From NCBI GenBank assembly GCA_000437755.1, contig FR900177.1, forward strand, positions 10,406 to 32,974: a stretch of DNA of 22,569 nucleotides. Reading direction: 5' to 3'. The notes under the pieces were generated by a model. It ran no database searches and had not been told where the DNA came from. It worked only from the letters and a program-made list of their open reading frames with translations. Below, piece after piece: positions 1-7,917 of this stretch (its first letter is position 1; every line of letters starts with the position of its first letter). The position numbers were made by a program, and so were the translations under genes. This DNA is from Roseburia sp. CAG:303 (GTDB taxonomy: Bacteria > Bacillota > Clostridia > Lachnospirales > Lachnospiraceae).

Positions 1-223
1 CCTGATATTTTACCAACGCACCATTCTCGCAGATATAGGCAATCTCATTTTCCACCTCTGAAAAAAGTCTCCGGATATTTGGATATTGTCTGCCGCTGGC
101 AGCCGCAAACACCACACCATATTCATAGAGTTTCTTTATATAATAAACCGCTTCCTTTGAAATCTCTTTTGTACCATTCTGAAGCAGTGTTCCATCTAAA
201 TCACTTGCAATTAATCTAACCAT
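1..223 (-). CDS. HAD-superfamily (Cof-type) phosphatase, N-terminal part
   Basis: The reading frame starts at the ATG at 221-223, preceded by a GGGAG ribosome binding site, and runs off the left edge of the window, so only about 74 residues are visible. The protein opens MVRLIASDLDGTLL, which carries the HAD motif I (DxDGT) with the nucleophile and acid/base aspartates at residues 8 and 10. The stretch AAASGRQ near residue 40 is the motif II serine of Cof-type phosphatases. Family members are cytosolic and remove phosphate from sugar phosphates, nucleotides or flavin and pyridoxal phosphates; the substrate cannot be told from this part. It has its own promoter (292-319), so it is probably not part of the amylase cluster upstream. 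The family is secure; the cap subtype and exact role are not visible. Confidence 0.88.
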   Translation of the reverse strand, partial: MVRLIASDLDGTLLQNGTKEISKEAVYYIKKLYEYGVVFAAASGRQYPNIRRLFSEVENEIAYICENGALVKYQ

Positions 224-291
224 TAATTCTCCCATCTGGAATAAATCCATTTTTATTGCTTAACGTCCATTGATTTACAAAATACATCTTA

Positions 292-319
292 ATTATACAA
301 AATCCCCTATAAAAATCAA
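292..319 (-). promoter_or_regulatory. Promoter of the HAD phosphatase gene
   Basis: On the minus strand a TTGATT -35 box (314-319) and a perfect TATAAT -10 box (292-297) are separated by 16 bp. The start site would fall near 285, giving a leader of about 60 nt before the ATG at 223. It lies in the gap between the AraC gene and the HAD gene. I see no terminator for the AraC gene in this gap. Confidence 0.65.
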
Positions 320-341
320 GACATATTTCCAAATTCTGCTT

Positions 342-1139
342 CTATATCTTCTCCCGGTACTGTCTTGGCGTAAATCCCGTAATTTCCTTAAACTGTCTTG
401 TAAAATGTTCTTTATTCTCATATCCGCACCGAAATGCGATTTCAGAAATGGAATCCGCATTATTTGACAGGAGATAACAGGCATATTCTATTCTGCTGCG
501 GATAATATCACTCATGACGGATACTCCGAAAAGCTGTTTGTAAATATGCTGGAAATACGAAGTACTTAAATTCAGTCCCGCTGAAATCTCATTTACATTG
601 CTGATCAGATTATCCGGCTGGAATGCATAGATTCTGTTTCGGATTTCATTAAAATCATGCCGGTAGCGGTTCAGTTTATCCGAGCATTTAATTTCCACAT
701 GATAAATATCACTGAATTTATAGAACATACCGCTTATCTTGGCATTTAATACTTCTTTGTGATATTTTCCCTGCTGTTTGGATTCTACCCGGATATCCTG
801 AATCATGGCAGAAATGTCTTTTGCCCCCTGCAGAACCATTAATTTATTTACCGGAATATCGATGGACTGGAAAAACTCTTTTGCATCCTCCCGGTCAAAA
901 TGCATCCAGTCATTTATAAACGGTCCTTCCCTGTCATAATATTTCTGATGGAACCCTTTTTCATATAAAATAAACGACGGCTCAGCCGTTGTGATTTCTC
1001 CTTCTTCCGTAAGAATTGTCACGTTTGACTTTAGATACAGAAGAAGGTAATCATCCGTTCCGTTTTTTCTGTCGATATTTACACCGTTTTCATGAACAAA
1101 ATTATAGCCGATCCGATGCAATTCAAACTGATGTTCCAT
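342..1139 (-). CDS. AraC-family transcriptional regulator
   Basis: This 265-residue protein has the usual AraC/XylS layout: an N-terminal sensing half (about residues 1-150) and a C-terminal DNA-binding half (about 165-265) with two helix-turn-helix units, near 180-205 (ISAGLNLSTSYFQHIYKQLF) and 228-253 (SISEIAFRCGYENKEHFTRQ), closing with the family signature around GFTPRQYR. The start has an AGAGGAAG site 5 nt upstream, placed directly after the stop codon of the Maf-amylase gene 12 bp away, so the two are very likely co-transcribed. AraC proteins in such positions usually sense a sugar and activate a catabolic gene, so control of the amylase cluster is a reasonable guess but is not shown by the sequence. 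No ligand can be named. Confidence 0.9.
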   Translation of the reverse strand: MEHQFELHRIGYNFVHENGVNIDRKNGTDDYLLLYLKSNVTILTEEGEITTAEPSFILYEKGFHQKYYDREGPFINDWMHFDREDAKEFFQSIDIPVNKLMVLQGAKDISAMIQDIRVESKQQGKYHKEVLNAKISGMFYKFSDIYHVEIKCSDKLNRYRHDFNEIRNRIYAFQPDNLISNVNEISAGLNLSTSYFQHIYKQLFGVSVMSDIIRSRIEYACYLLSNNADSISEIAFRCGYENKEHFTRQFKEITGFTPRQYREKI

Positions 1140-1151
1140 TTTTTCTTCCTC

Positions 1152-3125
1152 TTATGCTTTTACATGCAGAATAACGCCACGATCTGCCGGCAGCTGAATC
1201 TTTATCTTTCCATCCTGTACCTTTACCTGTGCACCTTCTTCCGGTCCGGCAAGGATCTGTACCGATGCATTTGAATACATAAGCGGTAATTCAAAAGATG
1301 CCGGCTGTTCATCATTATTCAGTGCAGTAATCACAGCACTGTCCTGACATTTTCTGGCAAAAGCAAATTGTCTGTTTGTCAGCATCAGCTGCTCATATGT
1401 GCCTTCCGTGAGTTCCCTGTATGCTTTCTTTAATATTCCAAGACGGCGGATCAGGTTTAATAATTCCGTGTCCTCATCAAAATCATCCAGTTCCAGACAA
1501 GGTCTCAGATTCCAGTCCGAACCATTCTCCTTGTTTCCATCGATTGCAAATTCGGATCCGTAATAGATGGACGGAATACCCGGCACTGTGTATAACAGCA
1601 TGGTTACATCATAGATATGCTCTTTGTTGTTTAATTTTGAATGAATTCTTGCCACATCATGATTATCCGTAAAAGTATATAATTTTATTCCCTGGGCAAG
1701 CTGGTTTAAACGGTTAATCGTGTGTGCAATCTCAAAATAATTATGATCATTATGTCCGGAATACAGACCTTTATGCAGTTCATAATTTGTTACGGAATTA
1801 AGTCTGTCATTATTTGCCCATCTGCTGTAATCTCCGTGAATCACTTCGCCCATCAGCCAGAAATCCTCCTTTGCCTGCATGGTTACCTGTCTTAATTCAC
1901 TCATAAATCCCATATCCAGCACATCCGCCGCATCCAGACGGATTCCGTCGATATCAAATTCCGAAATCCAGAAACGTACCACATCAAATAAATAATTCTT
2001 CACTTCCGGATTCCATACATTCAGTTTTGCCAGAAGATTGTAGCCGCCCCAGTTTTCATAGGAAAAGCCGTCATTATATTCGTTATTTTCTCCGAAGTTT
2101 ACATTACAGTACCAGTCCTTATATCTGGAGTTCTCCCTGTTCTCCTTCAAATCCTTAAATGCAAAAAAACCTCTTCCGGTATGGTTAAATACACCGTCCA
2201 CAACGACTTTTATTCCATTGTTATGACAATTCTCTACAAATTTCTTAAAGTCATCGTTTGTACCGAGTCTCCGGTCAACCATCTTATAATCGGTAGTTTC
2301 ATATCCGTGTCCAACCGATTCAAACAACGGTCCGATATAAATTGCCGTACATCCAATATTTCCTGCATGGACAGCCCATTCATTCAGTTTGTCGAAATGC
2401 TCTTCCGGTACGCCGGTATTTTCATGTGCACATCCACATAATCCCAACGGATAAATATGATAAAATACCGCTTTATCATACCATTTGACATCCGGCATAA
2501 GATCCTCGGTCTGCTGCACCTGCAATACAGTACTGTCTTCTTTTGTCAGTTTTTTCAGCTCCTGGTAAATTCTTGCCACCGGAAGTCCCACTACATTATT
2601 ATAATCTCCGTCTATTTTTTTGATGAATTTGGCTGCATATCCCTGGATAGCATATGCTCCGGCTTTATCTTCTGGTTCTTTTGTCCGGATATATTCTTCG
2701 ATCTCCTGCTCCGACATGGAATACATATGAACTTTTGTTTCTTCTGCAAAAACCTTCTTCTTTTTCTTTCCATCCCGAAGATAAATCAGTGTAACACCCG
2801 TCCAGACACTATGCTCCCTGCCTTGCAATGCGGACAGCATTCTCCTTGCATCCTCTGTATCCTTCGGTTTTCCGAATATTTCCGAATCCTTTGCCACGAT
2901 GGTATCTGCTCCGATAACCAGGCAGTCTTCTTCCATCTGTCCTTCCTTCTCTATCTTTGCACAGACATCTTCCGCCTTCTGCTGTGATAATTCCTTCACT
3001 ACATCCGAAGGCTGTACTGCGTCCGTATTTTCTTCCTTTTCACTTACCACACATTCATAAGTATAACCTACCTGTGAAAGCAGTTCTTTTCTTCTCGGTG
3101 ATTTTGATGCCAAAATAATCTTCAT
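1152..3125 (-). CDS. Maf nucleotide pyrophosphatase fused to GH13 alpha-amylase
   Basis: A single uninterrupted frame of 657 residues joins two enzymes. Residues 1-195 are a Maf pyrophosphatase of the dTTP/UTP (YhdE) type: ASKSPRRKELL at 6-16, the GADT metal/catalytic aspartate at D74, EPEDKAGAYAIQG at 150-162 (Ala replaces the usual Gly before IQG) and YNNVVGLP near 175-182. Residues about 210-657 form a GH13 alpha-amylase barrel with all four conserved regions: DGVFNH near 310, GIRLDAAD with nucleophile D398, GEV with acid/base E427, and TDNHD with D490, followed by a C-terminal beta domain. No signal peptide, so it should act in the cytosol on maltodextrins, while Maf domains hydrolyse non-canonical or pyrimidine NTPs. 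The start at 3125 is preferred because GGAGG lies 7 nt upstream; an ATG at 3140 overlaps that site. It follows the radical SAM gene by 26 bp. The fusion is the unusual point. Confidence 0.9.
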   Translation of the reverse strand: MKIILASKSPRRKELLSQVGYTYECVVSEKEENTDAVQPSDVVKELSQQKAEDVCAKIEKEGQMEEDCLVIGADTIVAKDSEIFGKPKDTEDARRMLSALQGREHSVWTGVTLIYLRDGKKKKKVFAEETKVHMYSMSEQEIEEYIRTKEPEDKAGAYAIQGYAAKFIKKIDGDYNNVVGLPVARIYQELKKLTKEDSTVLQVQQTEDLMPDVKWYDKAVFYHIYPLGLCGCAHENTGVPEEHFDKLNEWAVHAGNIGCTAIYIGPLFESVGHGYETTDYKMVDRRLGTNDDFKKFVENCHNNGIKVVVDGVFNHTGRGFFAFKDLKENRENSRYKDWYCNVNFGENNEYNDGFSYENWGGYNLLAKLNVWNPEVKNYLFDVVRFWISEFDIDGIRLDAADVLDMGFMSELRQVTMQAKEDFWLMGEVIHGDYSRWANNDRLNSVTNYELHKGLYSGHNDHNYFEIAHTINRLNQLAQGIKLYTFTDNHDVARIHSKLNNKEHIYDVTMLLYTVPGIPSIYYGSEFAIDGNKENGSDWNLRPCLELDDFDEDTELLNLIRRLGILKKAYRELTEGTYEQLMLTNRQFAFARKCQDSAVITALNNDEQPASFELPLMYSNASVQILAGPEEGAQVKVQDGKIKIQLPADRGVILHVKA

Positions 3126-3151
3126 GTCTGATTCCTCCATTCATTTTCTCT

Positions 3152-3763
3152 TTATTCAAAAGGTCTGATCCGATAGGTAACTCCCAGGCCTTCACATATC
3201 TTTCTGCATTCTTCCTCTTCTTCTTTTGTAATCGTTGTGCTGACCGTACTGAGAACCACTTCCGGTACATACTTCTTTACCTCTTTTACAAAAGAGAGCA
3301 TTGCCTGATATGCCTGATCCCCAAAACGGCTTCTAACAATCTCATTATAACGTTTTTCATTCGGTGTATTCAGGCTGACCGATACAATGTCGATCACTCC
3401 CTTCATCATCGGGGCAATATCTTTCCCATTTGAAAGGCTTCCCTGTCCGTTTGTATTAATTCTGATCTTTTTGTGATATTTTTCTTTTACAAATTTTGCA
3501 ATCTCTATCAAATCATCAATTCGTTCTGTCGGTTCACCAAATCCGCAGAACACAACCTCGTTGTATTCATCCATGTTGAATTTTTCAAATTCTTTCTTTA
3601 CTTCTTCCACGGACGGCTCATGTTCCAGCCATAATGTGGATGATTCTCCCACGGTTTCTTTCTCATTTCTAAGGCAGAATGTACAGCTGCAGGTACATCT
3701 ATTGGTAAGATTTACATATAGATTATTATGCACTTTATATAAAATCGTCATTCCTTTTGTCAT
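3152..3763 (-). CDS. Radical SAM protein, TatD-linked type
   Basis: This short protein (203 residues) carries a radical SAM cluster motif in LTNRCTCSCTFCLRN, a CX3CX2C arrangement starting near residue 24, followed by GFGEP near 79 (the GGEP-like SAM-binding strand) and RINTNGQG near 104. Its size and the opening YKVHNNLYVNLTNRC resemble the small radical SAM family often found beside or fused to TatD nucleases; no TatD gene is in this window, and the reaction of that family is not known to me. The start at 3763 has GGAGG 8 nt upstream; an earlier ATG at 3778 overlaps the site. It is the first gene of the cluster with the Maf-amylase fusion and AraC regulator, and has a likely promoter at 3798-3826. 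The superfamily is certain; the subfamily assignment is from recall. Confidence 0.82.
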   Translation of the reverse strand: MTKGMTILYKVHNNLYVNLTNRCTCSCTFCLRNEKETVGESSTLWLEHEPSVEEVKKEFEKFNMDEYNEVVFCGFGEPTERIDDLIEIAKFVKEKYHKKIRINTNGQGSLSNGKDIAPMMKGVIDIVSVSLNTPNEKRYNEIVRSRFGDQAYQAMLSFVKEVKKYVPEVVLSTVSTTITKEEEEECRKICEGLGVTYRIRPFE

Positions 3764-3797
3764 TTTGAAATCCTCCATATCTGATAAATTTATAGAT

Positions 3798-3826
3798 ATT
3801 TTACCACTTTTTTATCCATTTGAAAA
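3798..3826 (-). promoter_or_regulatory. Promoter of the radical SAM / Maf-amylase / AraC cluster
   Basis: A TTTTCA -35 box (3821-3826), a 17-bp spacer and an extended -10 (TGG then TAAAAT, 3798-3803) lie on the minus strand, just downstream of the terminator at 3847-3880. The start site would be near 3791, giving a short leader to the ATG at 3763. The -35 box is weak, but the extended -10 supports it. Confidence 0.5.
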
Positions 3827-3846
3827 CACAATTCATGCATCCGTGC

Positions 3847-3880
3847 AAAAAAAATAACTGCAGATCTCCTGCAGCTATTT
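3847..3880 (-). terminator. Intrinsic terminator upstream of the radical SAM cluster
   Basis: Read on the minus strand, two CTGCAG arms (3869-3874 and 3858-3863) flank a 5-nt loop. The stem continues, after one mismatch, through five more A-T pairs and is followed by a run of eight T. It would end transcripts coming from the LuxR gene (stop at 4036) or from the promoter at 3949-3977. Confidence 0.75.
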
Positions 3881-3942
3881 CCGTCTCCCTTTGACTTTTT
3901 ATAACATGAATTTCGTCTCTTATGAAGTTTGTTCCTTCAACG
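3847..3942 (-). ncRNA. Candidate small RNA or attenuated leader
   Basis: A good promoter (3949-3977) and the terminator at 3847-3880 bracket about 95 nt in which I find no plausible coding frame; the only ATG is followed at once by a stop. The expected product is a short transcript ending in the U-tailed hairpin. It could be an independent small RNA, a leader that controls read-through into the radical SAM cluster, or simply the 3' untranslated end of the LuxR transcript. No known RNA family was recognised. Confidence 0.3.
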
Positions 3943-3948
3943 TTCATA

Positions 3949-3995
3949 AGTATATCACATTTTATTTTCTTTTTCAACTATACCAAGGTATAGTT
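3949..3995 (-). promoter_or_regulatory. Promoter with adjoining 20-bp inverted repeat (operator candidate)
   Basis: A TTGAAA -35 box (3972-3977) and TATACT -10 box (3949-3954) are exactly 17 bp apart on the minus strand. The -35 box is overlapped by a perfect 9-2-9 inverted repeat, AACTATACC-aa-GGTATAGTT (3976-3995). A second inverted repeat, CTTATGAA (3919-3926) and TTCATAAG (3943-3950), overlaps the -10 box and start site. The arrangement looks like a regulated promoter, but the first gene after it is beyond a terminator. Confidence 0.5.
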
Positions 3996-4035
3996 TTTGA
4001 ATTTTTTGAATTTTTTTTGAATAAACTATATCTTT

Positions 4036-6501
4036 TCATCGATACCAGCCAAGCTGCTCCGCTTTCCGCATTGCTGCCTGCCGGTTTTTTACCTGGAGTT
4101 TCTTATATATGTTTCCGACATGGAATTTGACCGTGGATAACTGGATGGACATTTCCTGTGCAATCTCTTCATTCTTTTTGCCATGATAAATATAATTCAT
4201 TACCTGATCTTCGCATTTTGACAGACGCAGTTCCTGATTTCCTTTTTTCAGATAATCCGGATAATATTCCGCCATACTCTTCAGTGCTTTCTCAAGAGCC
4301 GTAAAATAGTCTTTCCTGCCATCCGGTATCCCTGTTTTTTTCATCCAGGCTTTCCAGTCCGTATGCTTCCATATGGCAAATATGGCTTCTCCTTCATCTG
4401 CAATCACCCGGATATAACCATATTCTGCCGCCATCAGAACTGCTTCTTTTAATTTTCCGGTTCCGTCCTCGCCGGTACTTTCTAACAGTATGGCTTCTAA
4501 CAGACTCAGTTTTATCTGGTAATACGTTCTCTGATATCTTACGGCATATGCTCTGAGCTGGTGGATAATTACTGCCGCTTCTACATTTCGTTTAAATGCA
4601 ACATACACTTTCGCCAGTATATACATCTGATACACTTCTGAGATGAAAAAATCCGCACTCAATGGTCTTCCGATTCCCCGCTCATATGCATCTTCCATCC
4701 ATTCTGCCACATATTCATCCGTACCTTCGTACAGTAAGAGTTCAATCTTTGTTGCCTTAATATTCTCTTCTGTTTCCGGATAACCACTGCGTGCAATTCT
4801 TCCCCGGATACCATCCAGAATATCTTTTGCTGATGAGATCTTTCCCTCTTCCAGCATTCCTCTTGCCATGACAGCCGAAGCCACATAAATGGTTCTGAAA
4901 TCTCCCCGCTCACGTATATCGGATAATCGGCTCATCAGATATTCTATGGCTTTCATCCGTTCATTTTTCTCCAGAAAATATTCGGCACATGCCACATCTT
5001 CCACACCTTCTGCCTCACAATGCGGCATGACTGTTATAAGTTTCTTTATGTAATAATCAAATGTTTTTGTACGGAAACAGTCCATCAAATCGAGTCCTCC
5101 GTTGATAATGCTCGGTCCGCCTCCAGTTACGGACAGAATTCCAGGCATAATATTCTTTTCTTCCATGAACTTATGATATTTTTCAATCAGCCGTACAGTT
5201 TCCTCTGTCTGACGCTGCGGAACACGCAGTGCCGCCATAAGATAGCTTTTCAGACAGGTAACACCGGATTCTTCCGTTTTCTCCCGTTCTGCCAGAAGGC
5301 ACAGTTCGTCAAGTCTCTGGTCACTCTGCTCCACACGCATATGATATGCATCTGCAAGTATCTTTGCCGCCATCAGATCTGGTCGTCCCTTATAATCTTC
5401 TTCCAGATAATAACGGGTATAGGATTCGCATAATCTTGCAAAATAACTGCCTTCCGCATTCATGGCAAGAAACAGCAGCACCCTTTCCAGTTCTTTTTTA
5501 TTATTACATATCTTATAGAGGTGCATTGCCTCAGCATACAGATGTTCTTTTTCACAGCACTGACCGGCCCTGGTAGCGGTTTCAAAAAAGCCCTTTTCAT
5601 CCTTGGTTCTGTACTGTTTTCTCATGAACAGCCGGAACAGACTCTGTATAACAAATCCGTCATCCCCATTATTTTCAATAAAACTGCAATAATCAAAAAT
5701 ATGGAGGTATGCCTCTTTTTCCTCATCATTTAACAGCTCAAGTGCCATGGATTCCGTAAAAGATTCGTACACAGATATTTTCTGCAGGCAGCTGCAGGTA
5801 ACACCATCAAAATAAGGCAGAACATTTTTTTCAAAATGCTCCCATACAAGCTGCCTTGCAATTTTTCCATAGAAACTTCTGCTTCCGCCATTTTCCTTTA
5901 TGGCTTCCATACACAGAAATGTTCCAAACGCAAATCCCTGTGTTGTCCCTTCTATCTCCTGTGCGGTATCTTTCAGCCATTCCTTTGATTTTTCACCAAA
6001 CCGCTGTGCCATATATCCCAGTTCATATTCTGTCAGCTTCAGAATTTCATTCTGACCAAGCAGAAAATGTTCTTTTCCATAGCATTTTAATTTTCCGGTA
6101 AATCTGTAACCACGCAGCCATGCCGGACATTCCGCTCTCCCTGCTATAATTAAATCAAATTTATGCCGCTCCATTTCTTCCTGGATAATTTTCAATATAT
6201 CCCTGACAGCCTCACTCTTTTCTTTCAGATAGGACACTTTATCGATAATGCAAAGCTTCTTTTCTGATTCTCCCGCTGTTTCCATCCACTTTTGGAACGA
6301 GCTGTACACCGGCTGTTCTGCCGCATCAATTCTCCGCCAAACCTTATAATGTTTCTCTGCCAGCAGTTCAGCCTGGCAGGTCTTGCCAAGCCCGGTATGA
6401 CATCCAAAATACAGAATATGCTTTCTGTTCAATTCTTCCAGCCACATTCTCTGTCTTTCCACCGTGGATACTGTCCCATTTTTCCCAATTACTGCTCTCA
6501 T
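4036..6501 (-). CDS. MalT-like large LuxR-family transcriptional regulator
   Basis: The 821-residue protein has the layout of LAL/MalT regulators. A P-loop ATPase comes first with Walker A GCHTGLGKT at 33-41. The middle is a long helical region of about 400 residues with the look of TPR-like repeats. A LuxR-type helix-turn-helix occupies about 758-821 (NEEIAQEMSIQLSTVKFHVG). Family members use ATP and an inducer to assemble at DNA and activate transcription; MalT itself senses maltotriose. The likely Walker B strand reads LCIIDK, with lysine where a second acidic residue is common, so ATPase activity may be altered. The gene starts 18 bp after citrate synthase; its AAGGAG site is 14 nt from the ATG, which is long, so translation may be weak or coupled. 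An amylase cluster lies downstream, so control of it is possible but unproven. Confidence 0.88.
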   Translation of the reverse strand: MRAVIGKNGTVSTVERQRMWLEELNRKHILYFGCHTGLGKTCQAELLAEKHYKVWRRIDAAEQPVYSSFQKWMETAGESEKKLCIIDKVSYLKEKSEAVRDILKIIQEEMERHKFDLIIAGRAECPAWLRGYRFTGKLKCYGKEHFLLGQNEILKLTEYELGYMAQRFGEKSKEWLKDTAQEIEGTTQGFAFGTFLCMEAIKENGGSRSFYGKIARQLVWEHFEKNVLPYFDGVTCSCLQKISVYESFTESMALELLNDEEKEAYLHIFDYCSFIENNGDDGFVIQSLFRLFMRKQYRTKDEKGFFETATRAGQCCEKEHLYAEAMHLYKICNNKKELERVLLFLAMNAEGSYFARLCESYTRYYLEEDYKGRPDLMAAKILADAYHMRVEQSDQRLDELCLLAEREKTEESGVTCLKSYLMAALRVPQRQTEETVRLIEKYHKFMEEKNIMPGILSVTGGGPSIINGGLDLMDCFRTKTFDYYIKKLITVMPHCEAEGVEDVACAEYFLEKNERMKAIEYLMSRLSDIRERGDFRTIYVASAVMARGMLEEGKISSAKDILDGIRGRIARSGYPETEENIKATKIELLLYEGTDEYVAEWMEDAYERGIGRPLSADFFISEVYQMYILAKVYVAFKRNVEAAVIIHQLRAYAVRYQRTYYQIKLSLLEAILLESTGEDGTGKLKEAVLMAAEYGYIRVIADEGEAIFAIWKHTDWKAWMKKTGIPDGRKDYFTALEKALKSMAEYYPDYLKKGNQELRLSKCEDQVMNYIYHGKKNEEIAQEMSIQLSTVKFHVGNIYKKLQVKNRQAAMRKAEQLGWYR

Positions 6502-6519
6502 TCTCTCTTTGGCATCTCC

Positions 6520-7878
6520 TTACCTGCTTTCAATCGGAAGATATTCTTTATCCTCTACGATAGTCTTATATGCAGGTCTTATAATTTTATCTCCACTGAT
6601 TAATTCTTCAAGTCTGTGTGCACTCCATCCTACAATACGGGCAATCGCAAACAATGGAGTATACAGCTCTACTGGTATGCCAAGCATACTGTATACAAAA
6701 CCACTATAGAAGTCCACATTTGCACTTACACCTTTATAGATTTTTCTCCGCTCGGATATAACTTCCGGTGCAAGCCGTTCAATCTTTGCATACAATTCAA
6801 AATCTTTCTTTCTGTGCTTCTCTACTGCCAGTTTTTCCACAAATCCCTTAAATACCTGTGCTCTCGGATCGGAAATGGAATATACGGCATGTCCCATTCC
6901 ATAGATCAGTCCTTTTTTATCAAAAACTTCTTTGTTCAATAACTTAACAAGATAATCCCGGATGGCATCTTCATCATCCAGATCGGTAACCTTGTTCCTG
7001 AGATCTGCTATCATCTCCATGACCTTGATATTTGCTCCTCCGTGTTTCGGTCCTTTCAGCGAGCAGAGTGCTGCTGCCATGACGGAGTAGGTATCTGCAC
7101 CGGACGAAGTTACCACCCTTGTTGTAAAGGTTGAGTTATTTCCGCCGCCATGCTCCATATGTAACATTAATGCAATATCTAATACCTTTGCCTCCAAATC
7201 GGTATATTGCATATCCGGTCTTAACATACGCAGAAGATTCTCGGCAAGGGAAATTCCCTGATCCGGTCTGTGTATGTACAGATTACCGCCCAGTTTATAA
7301 TGGCTGTATGCCTGATATCCGTACACGGCAAGCATCGGAAGCTGTCCGATCAGCATAATGCACTGACGCAGTACATTATCCAGTGACAGATCATTTGCTC
7401 TTGAATCATAGGAGGACAGGGTAAGCACACTCTTTGTCATACTGCTCATAATATCTTTGCTCGGTGCTTTCATGACAACATCCCTTACAAAATTATCCGG
7501 CAGCACACCCAGTTCTGACACTACTTCGGTAAAGTCCTTCAGTTCATACTGGTTTGGCAGATGACCGAACAATAAAAGAAATGCTGTTTCTTCAAAGCCA
7601 AATCGTTTATCCTTCACAACTCCTGCAACCAGCTCGGTAACATCATATCCACGGTACACAAGCTTTCCCTCACACGGGGTTTTTACACCATCAACAAGTT
7701 TGTAGGCATCAATCCGGGAAATATCGGATATTCCTGCCAGGACGCCATTTCCATTCTTATCTCTTAACCCTCTTTTTACATTGTATTCATCGTACAAATC
7801 TACATCTATCTTATAGATATCTTTATACTGATCTATCATGGATGATGAATATTTTGAAATTTCTTCTTTATTGAACAT
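6520..7878 (-). CDS. Citrate synthase
   Basis: The 452-residue protein condenses acetyl-CoA and oxaloacetate to citrate. The catalytic triad is visible as H279 in PKHGGANIK, H330 in YGMGHAVYS and D389 in NVDFYSGF, with MEHGGGNNSTFTTR near 241 and a substrate arginine in AIARIVGW near 414. Length is a little above the usual 370-430, with an N-terminal extension of about 45 residues before the conserved core. An AGGAAGGG site precedes the ATG. A strong promoter and tandem repeats lie just upstream. No aconitase or isocitrate dehydrogenase gene is next to it; in anaerobes of this type the enzyme usually feeds the oxidative branch to glutamate. A 2-methylcitrate synthase cannot be fully excluded, but no propionate genes are near. 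The downstream MalT-like regulator seems co-transcribed. Confidence 0.93.
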   Translation of the reverse strand: MFNKEEISKYSSSMIDQYKDIYKIDVDLYDEYNVKRGLRDKNGNGVLAGISDISRIDAYKLVDGVKTPCEGKLVYRGYDVTELVAGVVKDKRFGFEETAFLLLFGHLPNQYELKDFTEVVSELGVLPDNFVRDVVMKAPSKDIMSSMTKSVLTLSSYDSRANDLSLDNVLRQCIMLIGQLPMLAVYGYQAYSHYKLGGNLYIHRPDQGISLAENLLRMLRPDMQYTDLEAKVLDIALMLHMEHGGGNNSTFTTRVVTSSGADTYSVMAAALCSLKGPKHGGANIKVMEMIADLRNKVTDLDDEDAIRDYLVKLLNKEVFDKKGLIYGMGHAVYSISDPRAQVFKGFVEKLAVEKHRKKDFELYAKIERLAPEVISERRKIYKGVSANVDFYSGFVYSMLGIPVELYTPLFAIARIVGWSAHRLEELISGDKIIRPAYKTIVEDKEYLPIESR

Positions 7879-7917
7879 TAATTACCCTTCCTCTCCTGCA
7901 AGCCATGCTGCAAAATT

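Noticed and set aside
2457..2987. Long plus-strand frame (176 codons) inside the Maf-amylase gene
   Set aside because: Antisense to a gene with all expected catalytic motifs; its translation is Cys/Phe-rich with no recognisable domain.
3976..3995. The 9-2-9 inverted repeat as a plus-strand terminator because T-rich DNA follows
   Set aside because: No plus-strand gene lies upstream, the stem is AT-rich with a minimal loop, and a minus-strand promoter overlaps it.
3891..4130. Plus-strand frame of about 79 codons covering the orphan intergenic block
   Set aside because: No ribosome binding site, low-complexity F/L-rich sequence, and it runs antisense into the LuxR gene end.
6496..6513. Five-codon frame ATG CCA AAG AGA GAA TGA whose stop overlaps the start of the LuxR gene
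   Set aside because: The Shine-Dalgarno sequence is directly against its ATG with no spacing, so it is unlikely to be translated; probably chance.
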